Origin: Eumeta japonica
Lineage: Eukaryota; Arthropoda; Insecta; Lepidoptera; Psychidae
Assembly (NCBI GenBank): GCA_005406025.1
Contig: BGZK01000181.1
Location: 62,001 to 126,000 of the forward strand
DNA length: 64,000 nucleotides
Direction of reading: 5' to 3'
Within the stretch, counting starts at the first letter, position 1, and the number at the start of each line of letters is the position of its first letter. This document shows, in pieces, positions 1-12,310 of the stretch. Made by a program: the position numbers and the translations under genes. The notes beneath the pieces are model-generated. The model made no database searches, was not told the DNA's origin, and worked only from the letters and a program-made list of their open reading frames with translations.

Positions 1-456
1 TAATTGTAATAGAGCAAATTAAATATATGATTTTGATGAGTGGTATCATGGGACTGATTTAATGATAAAGCCAGAAGGTAAGCATCGGAACTCCATAACA
101 AAACAATGTATCCTAGCCGTATTTGGGCTTATAGGAATTGTTATGAGATGCACGCTGATTATAAAGGATTTTTAACGGTCTACAAAAAAGGAATAGGTCC
201 TATGTTCCTCTCTATATTTTTTAACTATGTTCAACTATAATTTCGTCAATGGTCAACCGACTTAAGTTTTTAATTATTATTATAAATAATAAGAATAATG
301 TATATAGATTGTATAAAAATAATTTGGTAGTTGCATTCTAACTAAGAATGTAAAGACCTGGAATGATTACCTGCGAACAATATATTCAGGATCGAAACTG
401 CTTTTCCGCTTTCTCAGTACAAAAGTAAAGGAGATGCCTGGCACATTTTTTTAACC

Positions 457-501
457 GTAACTTAATCCAAACGCTTAATTGTAACTTAATCCAGACGCAA
501 G
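457..501. repeat. Short tandem duplication (24-nt unit, two copies)
   Basis: A unit starting GTAACTTAATCCAAACGC is followed directly by a second copy, GTAACTTAATCCAGACGC, with one mismatch in the shared part. No gene is visible from base 1 to this point. Confidence 0.6.
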
Positions 502-516
502 TAGTTAAATGAATTA

Positions 517-866
517 TCTTTATATATGTATATAAATCTTCTGTGCGTGTGTTTGCAAACAAACCCCTCCTAAACGGCTGAATCGATTTTGATGAAATTT
601 TTTATGCGTTCAAGTGGATTCGAGAATAATTTAGATTTACAATTAGACGAATTTTTGTGCATTTTAAATTAGTTTTATTTAACACAGCCTCAACATTTAA
701 CTTCGCTTACAGCATACACATACGCGCTATCGATTTGTCGTATATTGTAATAAGTTATTAATAAAAATTTTCATCAAAACGGTTGAGATTGTTCAGCTTA
801 TTTAAAAAGTTTGAAATTTTTGTCTTTAAGACGTGTGTACAGGAAAAAATCTGTCAGGTCTGCTAG
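517..866 (+). mobile_element. Non-autonomous Helitron-type element
   Basis: The segment starts with TC after an A and ends with CTAG before a T, which is the Helitron rule (5' TC, 3' CTRR, insertion between A and T). The interior carries the motif GGCTGAATCGATTTTGATG, which I recognise from lepidopteran Helitron-like repeats, and the 3' end reads CTGTCAGGTCTGCTAG. It has no coding capacity, so it would depend on an autonomous Rep/helicase element elsewhere. The family assignment rests on end rules and recalled motifs, not on a search. Confidence 0.6.
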
Positions 867-3194
867 TAACGTTATAATTACTCGATAACTAAAAAATGTG
901 AAATAAAATAATAAATAAATACCACCTTCAAACCTATCTAAATATTTTTAACAGTCTTTTAGATGTTTTGGAGTCTGTTCCAGCCATAGTAGACAAAAAA
1001 AAACATACAATCTATAAACTTGAACATGAAACATTTAAATATTGAGTCAAAAAAAGGTCTTCTAAGAGTTAGAACTGTGCATTATCTTTACCTGGAATTG
1101 ACTACAAAAACTACTGATTAGTTCCTTTTGAAAATTGTTAAACAAAATATTTAAATATGGTTTTGAAGATTTATTTATTTTAGATTTTTATTTTTTTTTT
1201 TAACTTCGCTTTATTTGAAGTTACACTTTATCCAGCGCGCACATCTACAGCGCTTTGAACATGAATATACGGATAATTCTTATTACGTAAATAAGATAAG
1301 GACGTTCACCCGGTCCTAGTTGTTTTGGGGGACAGATTCACAAAATAGCTGACGTAACAATTCAAATATGTTATATTTACGTAGAATGAATCCACCGATA
1401 CGCTGGCCGGTCGCCAACTACGTCGCGTAGACACAATACTTGAAATATATCAGTACTACACTTATACTACAAACATTTATTTTTATTCTTGGTTTAATCA
1501 CTCCATGCGATGTCTGTTTCTATTACTTATTCTAATTTGTCGATACATGGATGAATATAAATGCTCTCTATTACATAATTTGACGTAGCAGGTGACCTTG
1601 TTCGAACGAGATTATCATATGAGGACAAACGAGATTATTATGTATCTACCGTTTGAGACAATCTAACAAATATGTTTTTATCTCATCATTCAAGTATACA
1701 CTCTGATACTCTCAGTACGCAAGAGCGTTAGAACAAAAAATATTTATGAAATAGATTTAATACTAAAAAAATAATTTTAATGGTAAGAAGTTAATTTATA
1801 ATAGGCTGACTGGTGAACTTAAACTGGTTTTGAATTAACTAGAGCGAAAATATTTTGCATCGTGTCGATAACAAAGCGTAGTGTCTCTAAGGTGGCCTTC
1901 AGAATAAATATTGTAAATTATCTAAAGTATCATTAACAAGCTTTAGCTCGCTTTTACTGTCTTTTAATATTTGCAGTCAGAGGTCGAATATTTATTCAGA
2001 GCATGCTATATTACATATATGCAATAAAGCATGCACATAGATGCTCTTCGCAAAGCCAACACGTAGAGCTGGCCGATTACTGCATGGTCATCGATGATTT
2101 AAGTCGCTAAACGTAGGATGCGGTATAGAGAAAAAAAATAATGTTGAGGTGCTCCAGGCCAGAAGCACTATTTTTGAAATGCTCCCAAATATTTTGTACA
2201 TACAAATCGTCGTATAGTTGAATTCGAATGCTTTACCGAATAATCTAAAAATCTCTATTACTTAAATCATGCAAACCTAAAGCGAATATATTAAATCGTT
2301 TTGTCGACCGAACAATTTTGTAATTTATTGCAGAACAGTGAAAAACTTCGTTGCGAAGAAATTACTGTTACATTTACTGTTAAAAAACATACCTATAATT
2401 TTTCGAATAAATGTAAAGACTCGAAAAAATAAGAACCAAATATTTCTTATTCGTACCACGAACTTCGACAAAAAACATAAGACAAGTAAAAACTTATGCA
2501 TTCAAACTAACGTAAGTACCCAACCACCTCAAAAATATTACCATTTTCATTTGTTCATTCGGTTATAAAAACCAATCAGCATAATCTTAAATTATACACT
2601 TCCAGATATGTCTCTTACGAGTAGTGAACAATAATTGTATCAATACAATATACATAGTATATATATTTATAGTGAGCTTTACGAGATTAGTTACTGTTGT
2701 GGATAATAAATATCAACGAAGAATAATATCCAAAATTTTGTGAAAATACTTAATATTATTACATTTTACATTAAAAAGTATTTCACTGCTGAAATAATAT
2801 TTTCATGCGATACTACTAAATTTATTGATGAAAGCCATTTAAATTTTCACATGAGGTACACGGAAAATCAATTTATTCATTATAAAATAGAATGCAAAAA
2901 GTCCGTAACAAAAAAATCATTTACGTAAGTAAGATACAAAGCTATGTCTTAAAACATATAAAATTTACAAAATAAAAATATTAATAATTTTTCATTGGCA
3001 TTTTGTCTGTAGAAATTTTCTGTAAATATGAAACACATTTTAGGGTCATCATTTCTTATTTTTTTTTTAAATATATTTCCGTCAATATACACTTTTATAG
3101 CACTTGTAATATACAATTTTATAATGCGCGATGAGGAGAGAATTGCCTACCCAATAGCAGGCCACATCCCCAATAGAACTAATAATTTTTAGGC
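867..3194. other. AT-rich stretch without recognisable gene
   Basis: Only short open frames occur here, for example 2338-2568 and 2740-2928. Both are rich in Lys, Asn, Ile and Phe, as expected from translating AT-rich noncoding DNA. I see no splice-flanked conserved coding block or transposon end. Confidence 0.5.
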
Positions 3195-3385
3195 AAGTAG
3201 GGTCTCAAGTGGCGACCACAAACTGGACGTCGCAGAGAGGGCCAGCCAACGTAAAGTACATTAATAATAAAGTTGTGAGCCATCAATGATTGCAGGTACT
3301 TCAAGATCGTACGTCTTGGAATCCTAGAAAAGAGCCTATGTCCAGCAGTGGCTGAATCCAATGAATAAATGAAGGAATATTCATA
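3195..3385 (+). mobile_element. 3'-terminal fragment of an RTE-type LINE (probable)
   Basis: The segment contains GTGGCGACCACAAACTGGAC and, near its end, CCTATGTCCAGCAGTGG followed by a short tail of ATGAA-like repeats. Sequence of this type is the familiar 3' end of RTE-like LINEs in Lepidoptera. The reverse transcriptase region is absent, so this is a 5'-truncated copy. The family call is from memory of the motif. Confidence 0.45.
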
Positions 3386-3559
3386 CATATTTATTATTTT
3401 AACCTATATACCGTATGGAATCGATCATGCATCTTTCCGCAAATATGCATGATCTCCTGCTTTTTTAGAACTTTGCCAAAAAAAACCAGTCATTGAAGTA
3501 GCCGTTTACTAAAAAAAATAGCTTAGAATTTGTACCAAAAATTCACTATTTTGCATCCC

Positions 3560-3715
3560 TAAAGTGAAGCTGATGGTAGTGACTCGCACCATCCGCCGCG
3601 CCGCCGTCGTCGCATCCCGTTGCCGGCTGGGGGACGCGTCGACACCGGCGCGGCGGGCAGTGGATCGCGACATGTCGGCGTGTCCGGACGTTGAACTCCT
3701 TCCGTACCTAACTTA
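3560..3715. other. GC-rich island of unknown nature
   Basis: About 150 bases of CG-dinucleotide-rich sequence stand out from very AT-rich surroundings. A + strand frame (3564-3755, 63 aa, Arg/Ala/Val rich, then hydrophobic) crosses it, but I do not recognise the peptide and see no convincing splice pair. It could be a promoter or first-exon CpG island, or a piece of a GC-rich repeat. Confidence 0.35.
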
Positions 3716-4306
3716 CTTTGTTTATTTGCTGTTTTTTTTTAATTTTTTACGATAGAGACGTTTTTTGTAATGAGAATCTTACGTTACAGTTATAGTGTAA
3801 GTGTTACCTTTACGATGTTGACATTTTTGAAACTAAGATTGTTAGTGATTAATATTTAGTAAAAAGATACATACAGAAATAGTATTCGAACGCGAATGTG
3901 AAACGGAACAAGACATGCGCTCACGCATATTACTCGCTTTTGAACAAGTGAGAAAAAAAACGACGGGAGAAGTTTTTCAAAAGGGTTCATGAACAAAATA
4001 TAAAACGACTGCGTGTTTGTTTAGTAGTGAATGCAATACATATGGAAAATCAGAAACGAATTTAATAATACCATCGGCGACCTTTACATCACAGACAACA
4101 TCAAGTGTCATTTGTATAAGTGAGTAGATAAATTCTTGAAAAATAATGCATCGCATATTCCGAGAGCGAAGCAGAATTCGAGTTTATCACGTGCCTGGGC
4201 GCGGCGCGTGGCGCGCAGGTTGCGGCTCTTGTTTGGATAGTAGGTCAGCGTACCATCCCCCCAGTGCGACAAGATGACAAGACAAGACGATTACCAAAAA
4301 TTACCA

Positions 4307-4364
4307 AGATCTTACACATTTTGGTTTCTTGCCAATGGGCAATAAACCAAAATGTGTAAGATTT
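4307..4364. repeat. Near-perfect hairpin, about 27-bp stem
   Basis: The left arm, containing ATCTTACACATTTTGGTTT, is mirrored by AAACCAAAATGTGTAAGAT on the right. About 25 of 27 positions pair around a loop of about 4 bases. Either strand would fold into a long stem. It could be a snap-back insertion or a small hairpin RNA source; nothing in the flanks decides. Confidence 0.6.
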
Positions 4365-4564
4365 GAAGAATAGCAGGTTAACCTCTCACCTATTCTGCCA
4401 ATGTGTTTGAACTTAGATAAGACTATTGGCCTTTTATAAATCCTGGAAGTAGTCGTATCTCTTCTTGAGTTCTGTCTCGCCATTTGTTTCACCAGTTGCA
4501 ATGCAATTCGCTCAAGCTCGGTATCATTCCTGTTTACATCGAGATGCCGTTTTGCAAGCTTTAC

Positions 4565-5285
4565 TAAACCAAGGTTGACATTTGGCAGCTATTAGCACCA
4601 CAAGACTGAAATATATAGACCCTTCGCCTGTAGCACCATTGCGACAATGGAGTTAACACAGGCGATGAGATTGTTTGACTTGAAGCAAACTCACCTACAT
4701 GGATAGGACACAAAGAAGGTACGCATATCATCCCAATCTGTGGACCTATTACGCTAAACACGACGTTTGCCCGCTGCAATTGATCGCAGTAACCGTGTGC
4801 GAAGCATCTACTTCGAACCAGACAGTGGTCTGACGATCTGAGTAAGACGTCAACGGAGACCTTAAAATTGATAAGATGCAAAGTCACCAGAAGATCCAGT
4901 AAGCATGGAATATAGCTCGCCATGTCCGACACTTACATGGATGACAATATTAATTGCGTCAGACCATAGGCCAAGGCAAAATAGTGTACATAACTTCCCC
5001 CCTCGTGATCGGTAGTGCATGATCCGAGCCATTCTACAAAGTGGGCATTGAAGTCACCTAAAATTACAATCTCTACAGGCGCAATCTATGCATACCCAAA
5101 GAATAGACAGATCTTTAACTTCAGGACTGATGATAATCGACATCTGACATCTTCCTAGGCATACGTCTGGGAAGATGTCTGATAATACCGGTCTGCAACG
5201 AAATCCTTTAAATAAAAATATGATGAATATGAAGAACTTAATATGCTGAATCGATGTTTGCTTACCATTTTTTTCTATCATATAT
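4565..5285 (-). mobile_element. Degenerate non-LTR retrotransposon, endonuclease region
   Basis: Minus-strand frames 4564-4932 and 5054-5281, with stops and shifts between them, contain pieces typical of the end of an apurinic-like LINE endonuclease. One is a Leu-Asp-Leu-Leu segment followed by the SSDHCLV motif, which carries the catalytic-type SDH. Further upstream, just outside the longer frame, a Gly-Asp-Phe-Asn-Ala-like segment (DFNAH) can be read. No reverse transcriptase follows, so only a 5' part of ORF2 survives. Clade cannot be fixed; Jockey/CR1-like is the best guess. Confidence 0.4.
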
Positions 5286-5680
5286 AGAAATTTATTAAAG
5301 TTTTTTTTTTAATTTCCCATAATTGTGTTTTTTGTATAACGTCGTTGCATTAATGCTGCTCTATTCAGCTCAGATCTTCTCAGTACTCACGAAAACCGGT
5401 CGCACTGATAGAAAGAGAGAGAAAGATAATGGCTGACGTGGTTTTAGCACGAATGTGCACGCCTACGCAATTCTCGCTGAGCGCTCAGTACGTTAAAAAT
5501 TTGAATCATGATTGTTTCTTATTTACACCGAATTTTTTGGTAAGTTTTGAATTTTATTAAGATGTATAGCTAAAATATGTTGTCCTTGTTTATTTTTTCA
5601 ACTATAAAAACAAAATAAAATCACTCAATTATAATATTGTTCTAAAGTAATAGCAAATTTTATTTTGTTGTAGGTACAAT

Positions 5681-7344
5681 ATGCCAAGAAATTGTAAAAA
5701 CTCCCCAGACATTTTCTGCTACATATGTGGCAAATTTACTATAAAATCTCAACGGAACACATTGTCGAACTCAGTTAAAAGTGCTTATCAGCAATACTTG
5801 GATTTCCGGTTGATGAAAGAGACAAAAATTGGCTCCCGAAAACATGTTGTAACAGTTGCTCAAGAACTTTAAGAAGTTGGCTCGAAGGAAGTCATAAGAC
5901 CATGCCATTCGCAAAACCAATGATTTGGCGTGAATCTAAGAACTATGAAAACGATTGTTATTTCTGCATGACCACGACAAAAGGATTTACGAATAAAATA
6001 AGGATAAAATGCATACCCAGACATTCCATCTGCACAAAAAACCAGTTCCTCGAAGCAATGACGATTTACCTCTAGTGCGTACGAACAGCAACGAAATCGT
6101 GAATGATGGAATCGCTGATCCTAAACTTAGTCAATCGAGTATCTCCTCTACTTCTTCATCTTTATCCACAGACTCTACAAAACCTCATCTTCTTACGCAA
6201 TCTGATTTGAACGATCTCGTTCGCGATTTAGGACTCTGAAAATCGAAGGCTCAGCTACTTGGATCAAGATTAAAACAATGGAATTTGTTAGATAAAAAGA
6301 CGAGAGTCTCATACTTTCGAAACAGAAAAGAAGATTTTATGAGGTACTTCACTAAAGAGGATGATTTAGTATTTTGCAATGATGCTAAAGGACCTCTACA
6401 AGAAATGAGTTTTCCTGAAAATCCGGAGAAATGGCGACTTTTTTATTGATTCATCCAAAACCAGTTTGAAAGCTGTTTTACTTCATAACGGCAATAAATA
6501 TCCTTCAATTCCTCTTGCACATGCAACAAACATGAAAGAAAATTATGGAAATATGAAGTTGTTATTGGAAAGAATTAAATATTCACAGTACACGTGGTAC
6601 ATTTGTGCTGATCTTAAAGTTGTAGCAATGTTAACTGGATTGCAAGGAGGATATACCAAATTTTGTTGCTTTTTAAGCGAATGGGACAGTCGCGCTAAAG
6701 AAAAGCATTACGTAGTAAAAACTTGGCCAAAAAGAATGAGTTTGATCCCTGGAGTCAAGAATGTAAAAGAAGAACCTTTAGTTCAAAGTGAAAAAAATAT
6801 TCTACCACCTCTCCATATAAAGTTGGGCCTTATGAAAAATTTTGTTAAAGCCATGAATAACGACGGTGGAGGTTTTCAATATCTCAAAACTAAATTTCCT
6901 CGATTCAGCGACGTGAAGTTGAAAGAAGGAATCTTTGTAGGTCCCCAAATACGAGAGCTCGTGAAGGACTCAAATTTTGAAAGTACTTTGAATGAAGCTG
7001 AAAAAAGAGCATGGACCGCTTTCGTAGAAGTGTGTCATAATTTTCTTGGAAACAAAAAAAAAGAGGACTACCGTGAAATCATCCTCGAACTTCTTTCCTC
7101 ATACAAAGCCCTAAAATGCAACATGTCCCTAAAAATTCATTTCTTGGATTCTCATTTGGATTTCTTTCCTGCTAATCTTGGAGCAGTATCAGATGAACAC
7201 GGCAAAAGGTTTCATCAAGGCATATTGCACATAGAAAAACGCTATAATGGAAAATGGTCAGAAGCGATGCTTTCCGATTTCTGTTGGTCGCTTTGTCGCG
7301 AAACACCTATAGAAAATATGAAAAGGAAGAAAACTACAAAGTGA
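5681..7344 (+). pseudogene. Broken copy of a multicopy arthropod gene family (zinc-binding N-terminus), probably transposon-linked
   Basis: Pieces of one protein lie in successive + strand frames. The N-terminal block (5681-5872, 63 aa) has CKNSPDIFCYICG, a Cys cluster that could bind zinc. A second Cys pair (DCYFC) lies near 5950. A Ser-rich linker occupies 6009-6239, and a 292-aa block occupies 6466-7344. The frame upstream of 6466 continues in another register (WRLFIDSSKTSLKAVLL across 6430-6480), so at least three frame breaks or stops occur. From memory, similar proteins are annotated as uncharacterised in many arthropods and in Hydra, often in high copy, which suggests a mobile element. 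No named catalytic motif is visible. The copy cannot make an intact protein. Confidence 0.55.
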
Positions 7345-7627
7345 AATAATATTAACAACCAGCAATGAGAGTATCTAATGACTTGTAGATTTTATAACAC
7401 ATTTGTCCAACATTTGTATCAGTTGTAACATTTGTAATATATTTTTGTAGCAAAAAAGTGAGTTTCATTTAAAACCACCATTTTAAAAAAGTGATATGTG
7501 ATACGGAAGATTTAATACTATATTTCTATTCAGAATCATCTAATTTATGATACGTTATGCATGAACTAGAAAGGAGGCAAATTTTTTTTTTGTAGTCCAG
7601 TGTAATGTACGGTACATATTGCACATA

Positions 7628-7661
7628 TGCAATGTTGCATGCAATGTCATGCAACATTGCA
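7628..7661. repeat. Perfect 14-bp hairpin
   Basis: TGCAATGTTGCATG and its exact complement CATGCAACATTGCA flank a 6-base loop. It lies just 5' of the LINE fragment. No function is evident. Confidence 0.65.
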
Positions 7662-7729
7662 TGACAACATTTCACTTAACAAAGTTGTGTTTGCATTTGT
7701 CGGTTGTTTTTAATACTCCTTACGCCCAG

Positions 7730-10146
7730 GTGGATGTGGCTGTCTGCATTTTCCTGAGGATGTGCCTGATTGGCATGAAATGTACGTAGAAATTAACATT
7801 ATAACGATAGCGAAATAAGTCAGCCATAGAAGATATCTGTGTCTTAGTTAATAAAAACAAATATAGTTTTACCGTTACCCAAACAAGAAACCTGATCTGC
7901 TTGACTTCTATGTTATCAAAAATATCCCGCTCAGCCAATTAGACGTAGAAGAATCCACAGACCTGTCATCAGACCATACACCGGTTATAGTTAATGTCCA
8001 CTGTCAGGCTGTCTTAATTGAATATCCACAAAGGATGTATAACCATAGAACAGATTGGGACGAATACAGAGCTAAAATTACAAAATCTGTAAATCTCAAT
8101 TCTCCATTGAATGATGTAAACAGCATTGAAACGGCAATTGAATCTTTCAACAGACTTATACATCAAGCGGCCAAAGAATCTACACCATTTTTAAGACAGA
8201 AAAACCTTAACCATTTTCCCTACCCTAAATTTATAAAAGATAAGGTAAACGAAAGAAGACGGCTACGGAAAATATGGCATTTGACGAAGTACCCAAGTGA
8301 CAAAAAAGCCTTCAACCATGCTTCCGAGGATCTTAAGAACATGATCTCCCAAGCTAATAACGAGCGCTTTCAAAATCAGCTAGCAGACCTTACTCCAAAA
8401 AAAGACACTAACTACTCACTTTGGAAAATAACGAAGAAGTTAAAAAGACCAAAAATACACATACCACCCATTAAAACTACGGATGGCAAGTGGGTCAGAA
8501 AGGAAGCCGAGAAAGCCCAGGTATTCGCCAATCACCTAAAGGATGTTTTTAAACCTCTACCAAGCAAAAACACTGAACATGACAAGGAAGTCTATGAATA
8601 CCTAGACGCCGCACTGCAAATGTGTCTACCATTGAAAAGTGTTAGCCCGAAAGAAACGTGGAGAGAAATCTCAAAGCTGCAGGAAGGCAAAACACCTGGC
8701 TACGATCTGGTCGATGCGAAACTGCTCAAGGAGTTACCTGAGAAAGGTATAATACACTTCGCGGCTATTTGCAATGCCTGTTTAAGACTGGCAATCTTTC
8801 CTGGTCAGTGGAAGATAGCACAGGTTGTAATGATACCGAAACCCGGAAAACCGCTACATGAAGCTAGCTCCTACAGACCGATAAGCTTACTATCAGTGCC
8901 AGGTAAAATTTTTGAAAGAATGCTGTTAAACAGGATGCGAAAGCATTTATCAGACGTCATCCCCCAACACCAGTTTGGCTTCCGAGAAAAACATGGAACT
9001 ATAGAACAAATTCACCGTATTACAGACATCATAAGTCGCACATTGGAATTTAAACAGTTCTGCTCTGCAGTCTTTTTGGACATTAGCCAGGCATTTGATA
9101 GAGTGTGGCATGAAGGACTTCTTTACAAAATCAAAAAAATTATTACCGCACTCATTCTTTCCAATCTTAAAGTCGTATCTCGAAGGGAGATGCTTCGAAG
9201 TAAAGTACAACAATGAGACCTCTCCCTTGAAGAAAATTAATTCAGGAGTACCGCAGGGCAGTATATTGGGTCCAGTACTATACTTGATTTTCACAGCTGA
9301 TATCCCAACACACGAGGACACCATAACCGCCACCTATGCAGATGACACAGCTCTACTGTCGGTCGATAAAGATTCTAGTACCGCATCGGCCAAACTACAA
9401 GCTCACGTCTTTAAAGTGGAGAACTGGCTGGATAAATGGCGTATTAGGGTTAACCAAGGAAAATCTGTTCACGTGACATTCACCCTAAGAAGAGAGACCT
9501 GTCCACCAATAAAACTTCATAACGAAGAAATCCCCCAATCGGAAGATGCCAAATATCTGGGCATGCATCTTGATCGTAGACTCACCTGGAGAAAGCACAT
9601 CTGGACCAAGCGCAAACAACTAGATACGCAACTTAGATCAATGTATTGGTTGATGGGGCGTAAATCTAACCTCTCACACGAAAGCAAAATAGCTATTTAT
9701 AAGACGATCCTTAAACCAATCTGGACCTATGGGATCCAGTTGTGGGGCACTGCTAGCAATAGCAACATAGAGATTCTAGAAAGATTCCAGAGTAAAACAC
9801 TTAGAACCATGCTAGACATACCCTACTACGTGAGCAACAAATACATTCATCAGGATCTAAGAATGAACACAGTCAAACAGGAGATTGCTAAACATAGCAA
9901 AAACTACCAGATGAGAATATCGACCCACGTTAATGAACTAGCATTAAACCTTACAGGTGCAGGAAGTGTTTCCCACTTCAGATTGAAGCGGCATAGTGTC
10001 CCTACGCTGGCCGTCAGATTTGATCACAGCTGATGATGGGATTCCAGAAAAGACCCCTCTGCTAATAAAGACATAAATAACCCCAACTGAATGGCTCATT
10101 GTGTTAACACAGATCGCCAGGTTACAGAAAATTAAAAAAAAAAAAA
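7730..10146 (+). mobile_element. 5'-truncated Jockey-like LINE
   Basis: A non-LTR retrotransposon copy that keeps the end of the endonuclease (SSDHTPVI near 7950-7975), the whole reverse transcriptase and the C-terminal region. It ends at 10134-10146 in a poly(A) run, as expected for target-primed insertion. The 5' part is missing and the first 150 bases are out of frame. It lies in a gene-poor area and appears inactive. Confidence 0.85.
7888..10033 (+). pseudogene. LINE ORF2 (endonuclease tail and reverse transcriptase), frameshifted
   Basis: Frame one is open from about 7888 to 9216 and includes the SDH endonuclease motif, the RT blocks KIAQVVMIPKPGKP and YRPISLL, and VFLDISQAFDRVWH with the first RT Asp. 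Frame two (9095-10033) resumes at KKLLPHSFFPILKSYLEG and carries SGVPQGSILGPVLY and TYADDTALLS, the YADD catalytic box. The two overlap with a one-base shift near 9140. The C-terminal part (KYLGMHLDRRLTW, then ILKPIWTYGIQLWG) is typical of the Jockey clade. Apart from this shift the gene is well preserved, which points to a fairly recent insertion. Confidence 0.85.
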
Positions 10147-12018
10147 GTTTTACCGTTTCAAGGTGGTGGCGGACGTCATGAATACCAATTCGCATAGACC
10201 CTCCATGTTGCAATATTGTAAAACTCCACAGACAGCATGGGAGGGAGCTCAAGTGTTGGCTTGCTCCGTTTGCACCTATGTGATGAAATGAGCATCTTTA
10301 TGCCCTCTCTGAATTCAACGGGTGACCTGTGCAGATACGTTTAGGAAGGGATTCGCAAACTACAAGTGCCCTCCTGGAGTAGTTTTTCTTGCAAAATCAC
10401 TGACTTATTTGACGAAAGGGGGATCGAGTCACTGGAACTTTCACTCAATTCAGGTAAGGCAACAGCGGAAGCTGATATTTCGTATTTCGTGAGAATGTGG
10501 TTGGTATCTCACCAGTCAAGTCGGCCTATTTTCGTGTCGTAGCCCAATTAACCGCAGCGTGGCTCTACCATATAAAAAAATTCTATCTTTTACAATTTTC
10601 ATTCTGTTTTATTATAACATAAAGATCTACAAATAATTGTCAAACATTTCTTTAGTTAATGGATATCAAACAATTCAAAACCATTGATACTAGCCAGAAC
10701 CGACGCCGATTGAGATTCTCTTGAAGACGTAATTACTTTCGTTGCGGCTTGGAATTGGAAAATGGAACCGATTCGCTTATGACTTAGCCCGAAAAGATTG
10801 TTTCAAGTTTGCCATAACTTTAAATCGTTACCATATATTTGCCCGTGGCTTACACCTCACTTATTCTTACCGCCTTTGGTAAAAGACGTCCGTCTCCTGT
10901 ATACAAAATGACATATTCCAGAAACAACTCAAGTTTTACAACACATGCAGTAAAGAATGCGTGTGGAGTGGAATAAACGTCTCTCCGCTTACTACGTTTA
11001 CAAAATATCTGTATGCTGCCAGTTTAACTAAAGTGACCAAAGATCGCGTTTGTGATAATATATTATGTGTCATTAAAACACAAAGGAGCTATATATATTG
11101 AAAAATATTATGTTAAAACCGAAAAACAACAGCTTGCGCTAAAAAGAGTAGGCGGCCATGCCAAGACTCCTACAAACAAATTGGAAGATAATACAAATTT
11201 CTACGTAAATAAAAAATTTGACCAAATTAGAAAGTTCAGATTAATTTGGACAAATAGCAACCCTGCCTCTAAGGCCTTTGTTTTTGCCTTGAAAGGATGA
11301 TAACTGTACGTTAGCAGTGGCTTTACATAACTTAACTGTCATGAGATTTTTATATAAATAGTTGTAGGTTGGTACAACACTTGTGTGCTTTTTTTACTTT
11401 GATTAGTTCCGTCACGTTGCTAATTCACGATTAACAAAACACTATTGATCAAGGATCGCCATATTTGCAGGATATTATCGCAGGATCCTATCATTATTAT
11501 ATAATTGATATTGCTACAGTTATATAGCGACATTTCAAGGTCAACCGCTTCTTATAAACATACACGGCAGATTCTGTTTCACCCAAAGTAGATATTTTTT
11601 TTATTAAAATAGAATAATAATACGTCACAACTATACTATACTGTGATCCAACAGGAAGGTGGCACTTCAATAAACGATCGTGTGAACAATCAAACGTGCG
11701 GTCAGCTTAGGGCGTACGTGCTGCATACTAGGTATACGTGCACTCTCAATAGCAATAAAAATGTCAATAATGACAAGAAAAAATTCAATCGGGGTAGATA
11801 CACTCTCCCGAGACAGCACCTGGAGACATTATATCAATATACGGCAAATGTCATAAAAAATAATCGATAAATTTTAATTAAGCGAGGCAGTCGATGGTCT
11901 CTAGTATATCTATTCATATAATATGGACATAATCACGCGTCTTTTCTCAAACAGGCGTAATCTTTTTTTGACCTAAATTTTTAAAGAAACCAATCAATAA
12001 CTTGGCTGTTTTGTAACA
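10147..12018. other. Gene-poor stretch
   Basis: Short frames at 11052-11300 and 11643-11870 are Lys/Asn-rich and not recognised. A 36-codon open run after a possible acceptor near 10345, ending at a GTAAGG near 10454, could be an exon but has no recognisable peptide. No clear transposon ends are seen. Confidence 0.4.
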
Positions 12019-12039
12019 TTATAACTTTAAAAATATATT

Positions 12040-12180
12040 CATTAAACACAGAAATACAAATACGCGCTCTAAATTTGGATATCTCTCACGATAAAGTTTA
12101 GCGGCGGCACTTGCGTTGCATCTGCATTCCTCAAAAGTGAGGCGCATGTTCTTGTGAAGTGTAGCGCGTAGGCATGGTAG
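12040..12180 (-). mobile_element. Fragment of a DUF4817-helix transposase
   Basis: The - strand frame around 12019-12234 contains RLTFEECRCNASAAAKLYRE followed by RYPN. This matches the pattern of the DUF4817 helix-turn-helix at the N-terminus of insect IS630/mariner-type transposases (a Gly/Cys-Asn-x-Ala-x-Ala-Ala run followed by Tyr-x-x-Arg-Tyr-Pro-Asn). Only this helix remains and no DDE domain follows. A sequence reading GGACATCCTGTATA near 13110-13125 resembles the end of such elements, but its link to this piece is not proven. Confidence 0.5.
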
Positions 12181-12204
12181 ATAACAAGGATGCCAACACA
12201 AACG

Positions 12205-12310
12205 TCCAATCCAATTCCAAAAGAGAGAAGCCAAAGTTGCCGGTATGTCATCAACAAATCCAATTCACAAAAATCCAAGTCCAAAAAGAGAAGCCAAAGT
12301 TGTCAGTACT
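12205..12310. repeat. Imperfect tandem duplication (about 70-nt unit)
   Basis: The string AGAGAAGCCAAAGTTG occurs twice about 70 bases apart, each time preceded by a TCCAA(T/G)TCCAAAA-like lead. It probably arose by local duplication. It lies within repeat-like sequence continuing to about 12550, where I see no gene. Confidence 0.6.

Noticed and set aside
8950..9333. 127-aa - strand frame
   Set aside because: It is antisense to the LINE reverse transcriptase.
10246..10560. Open + strand run with possible acceptor and donor
   Set aside because: It has an in-frame stop before the acceptor, a weak pyrimidine tract, an unrecognised peptide and no partner exon.
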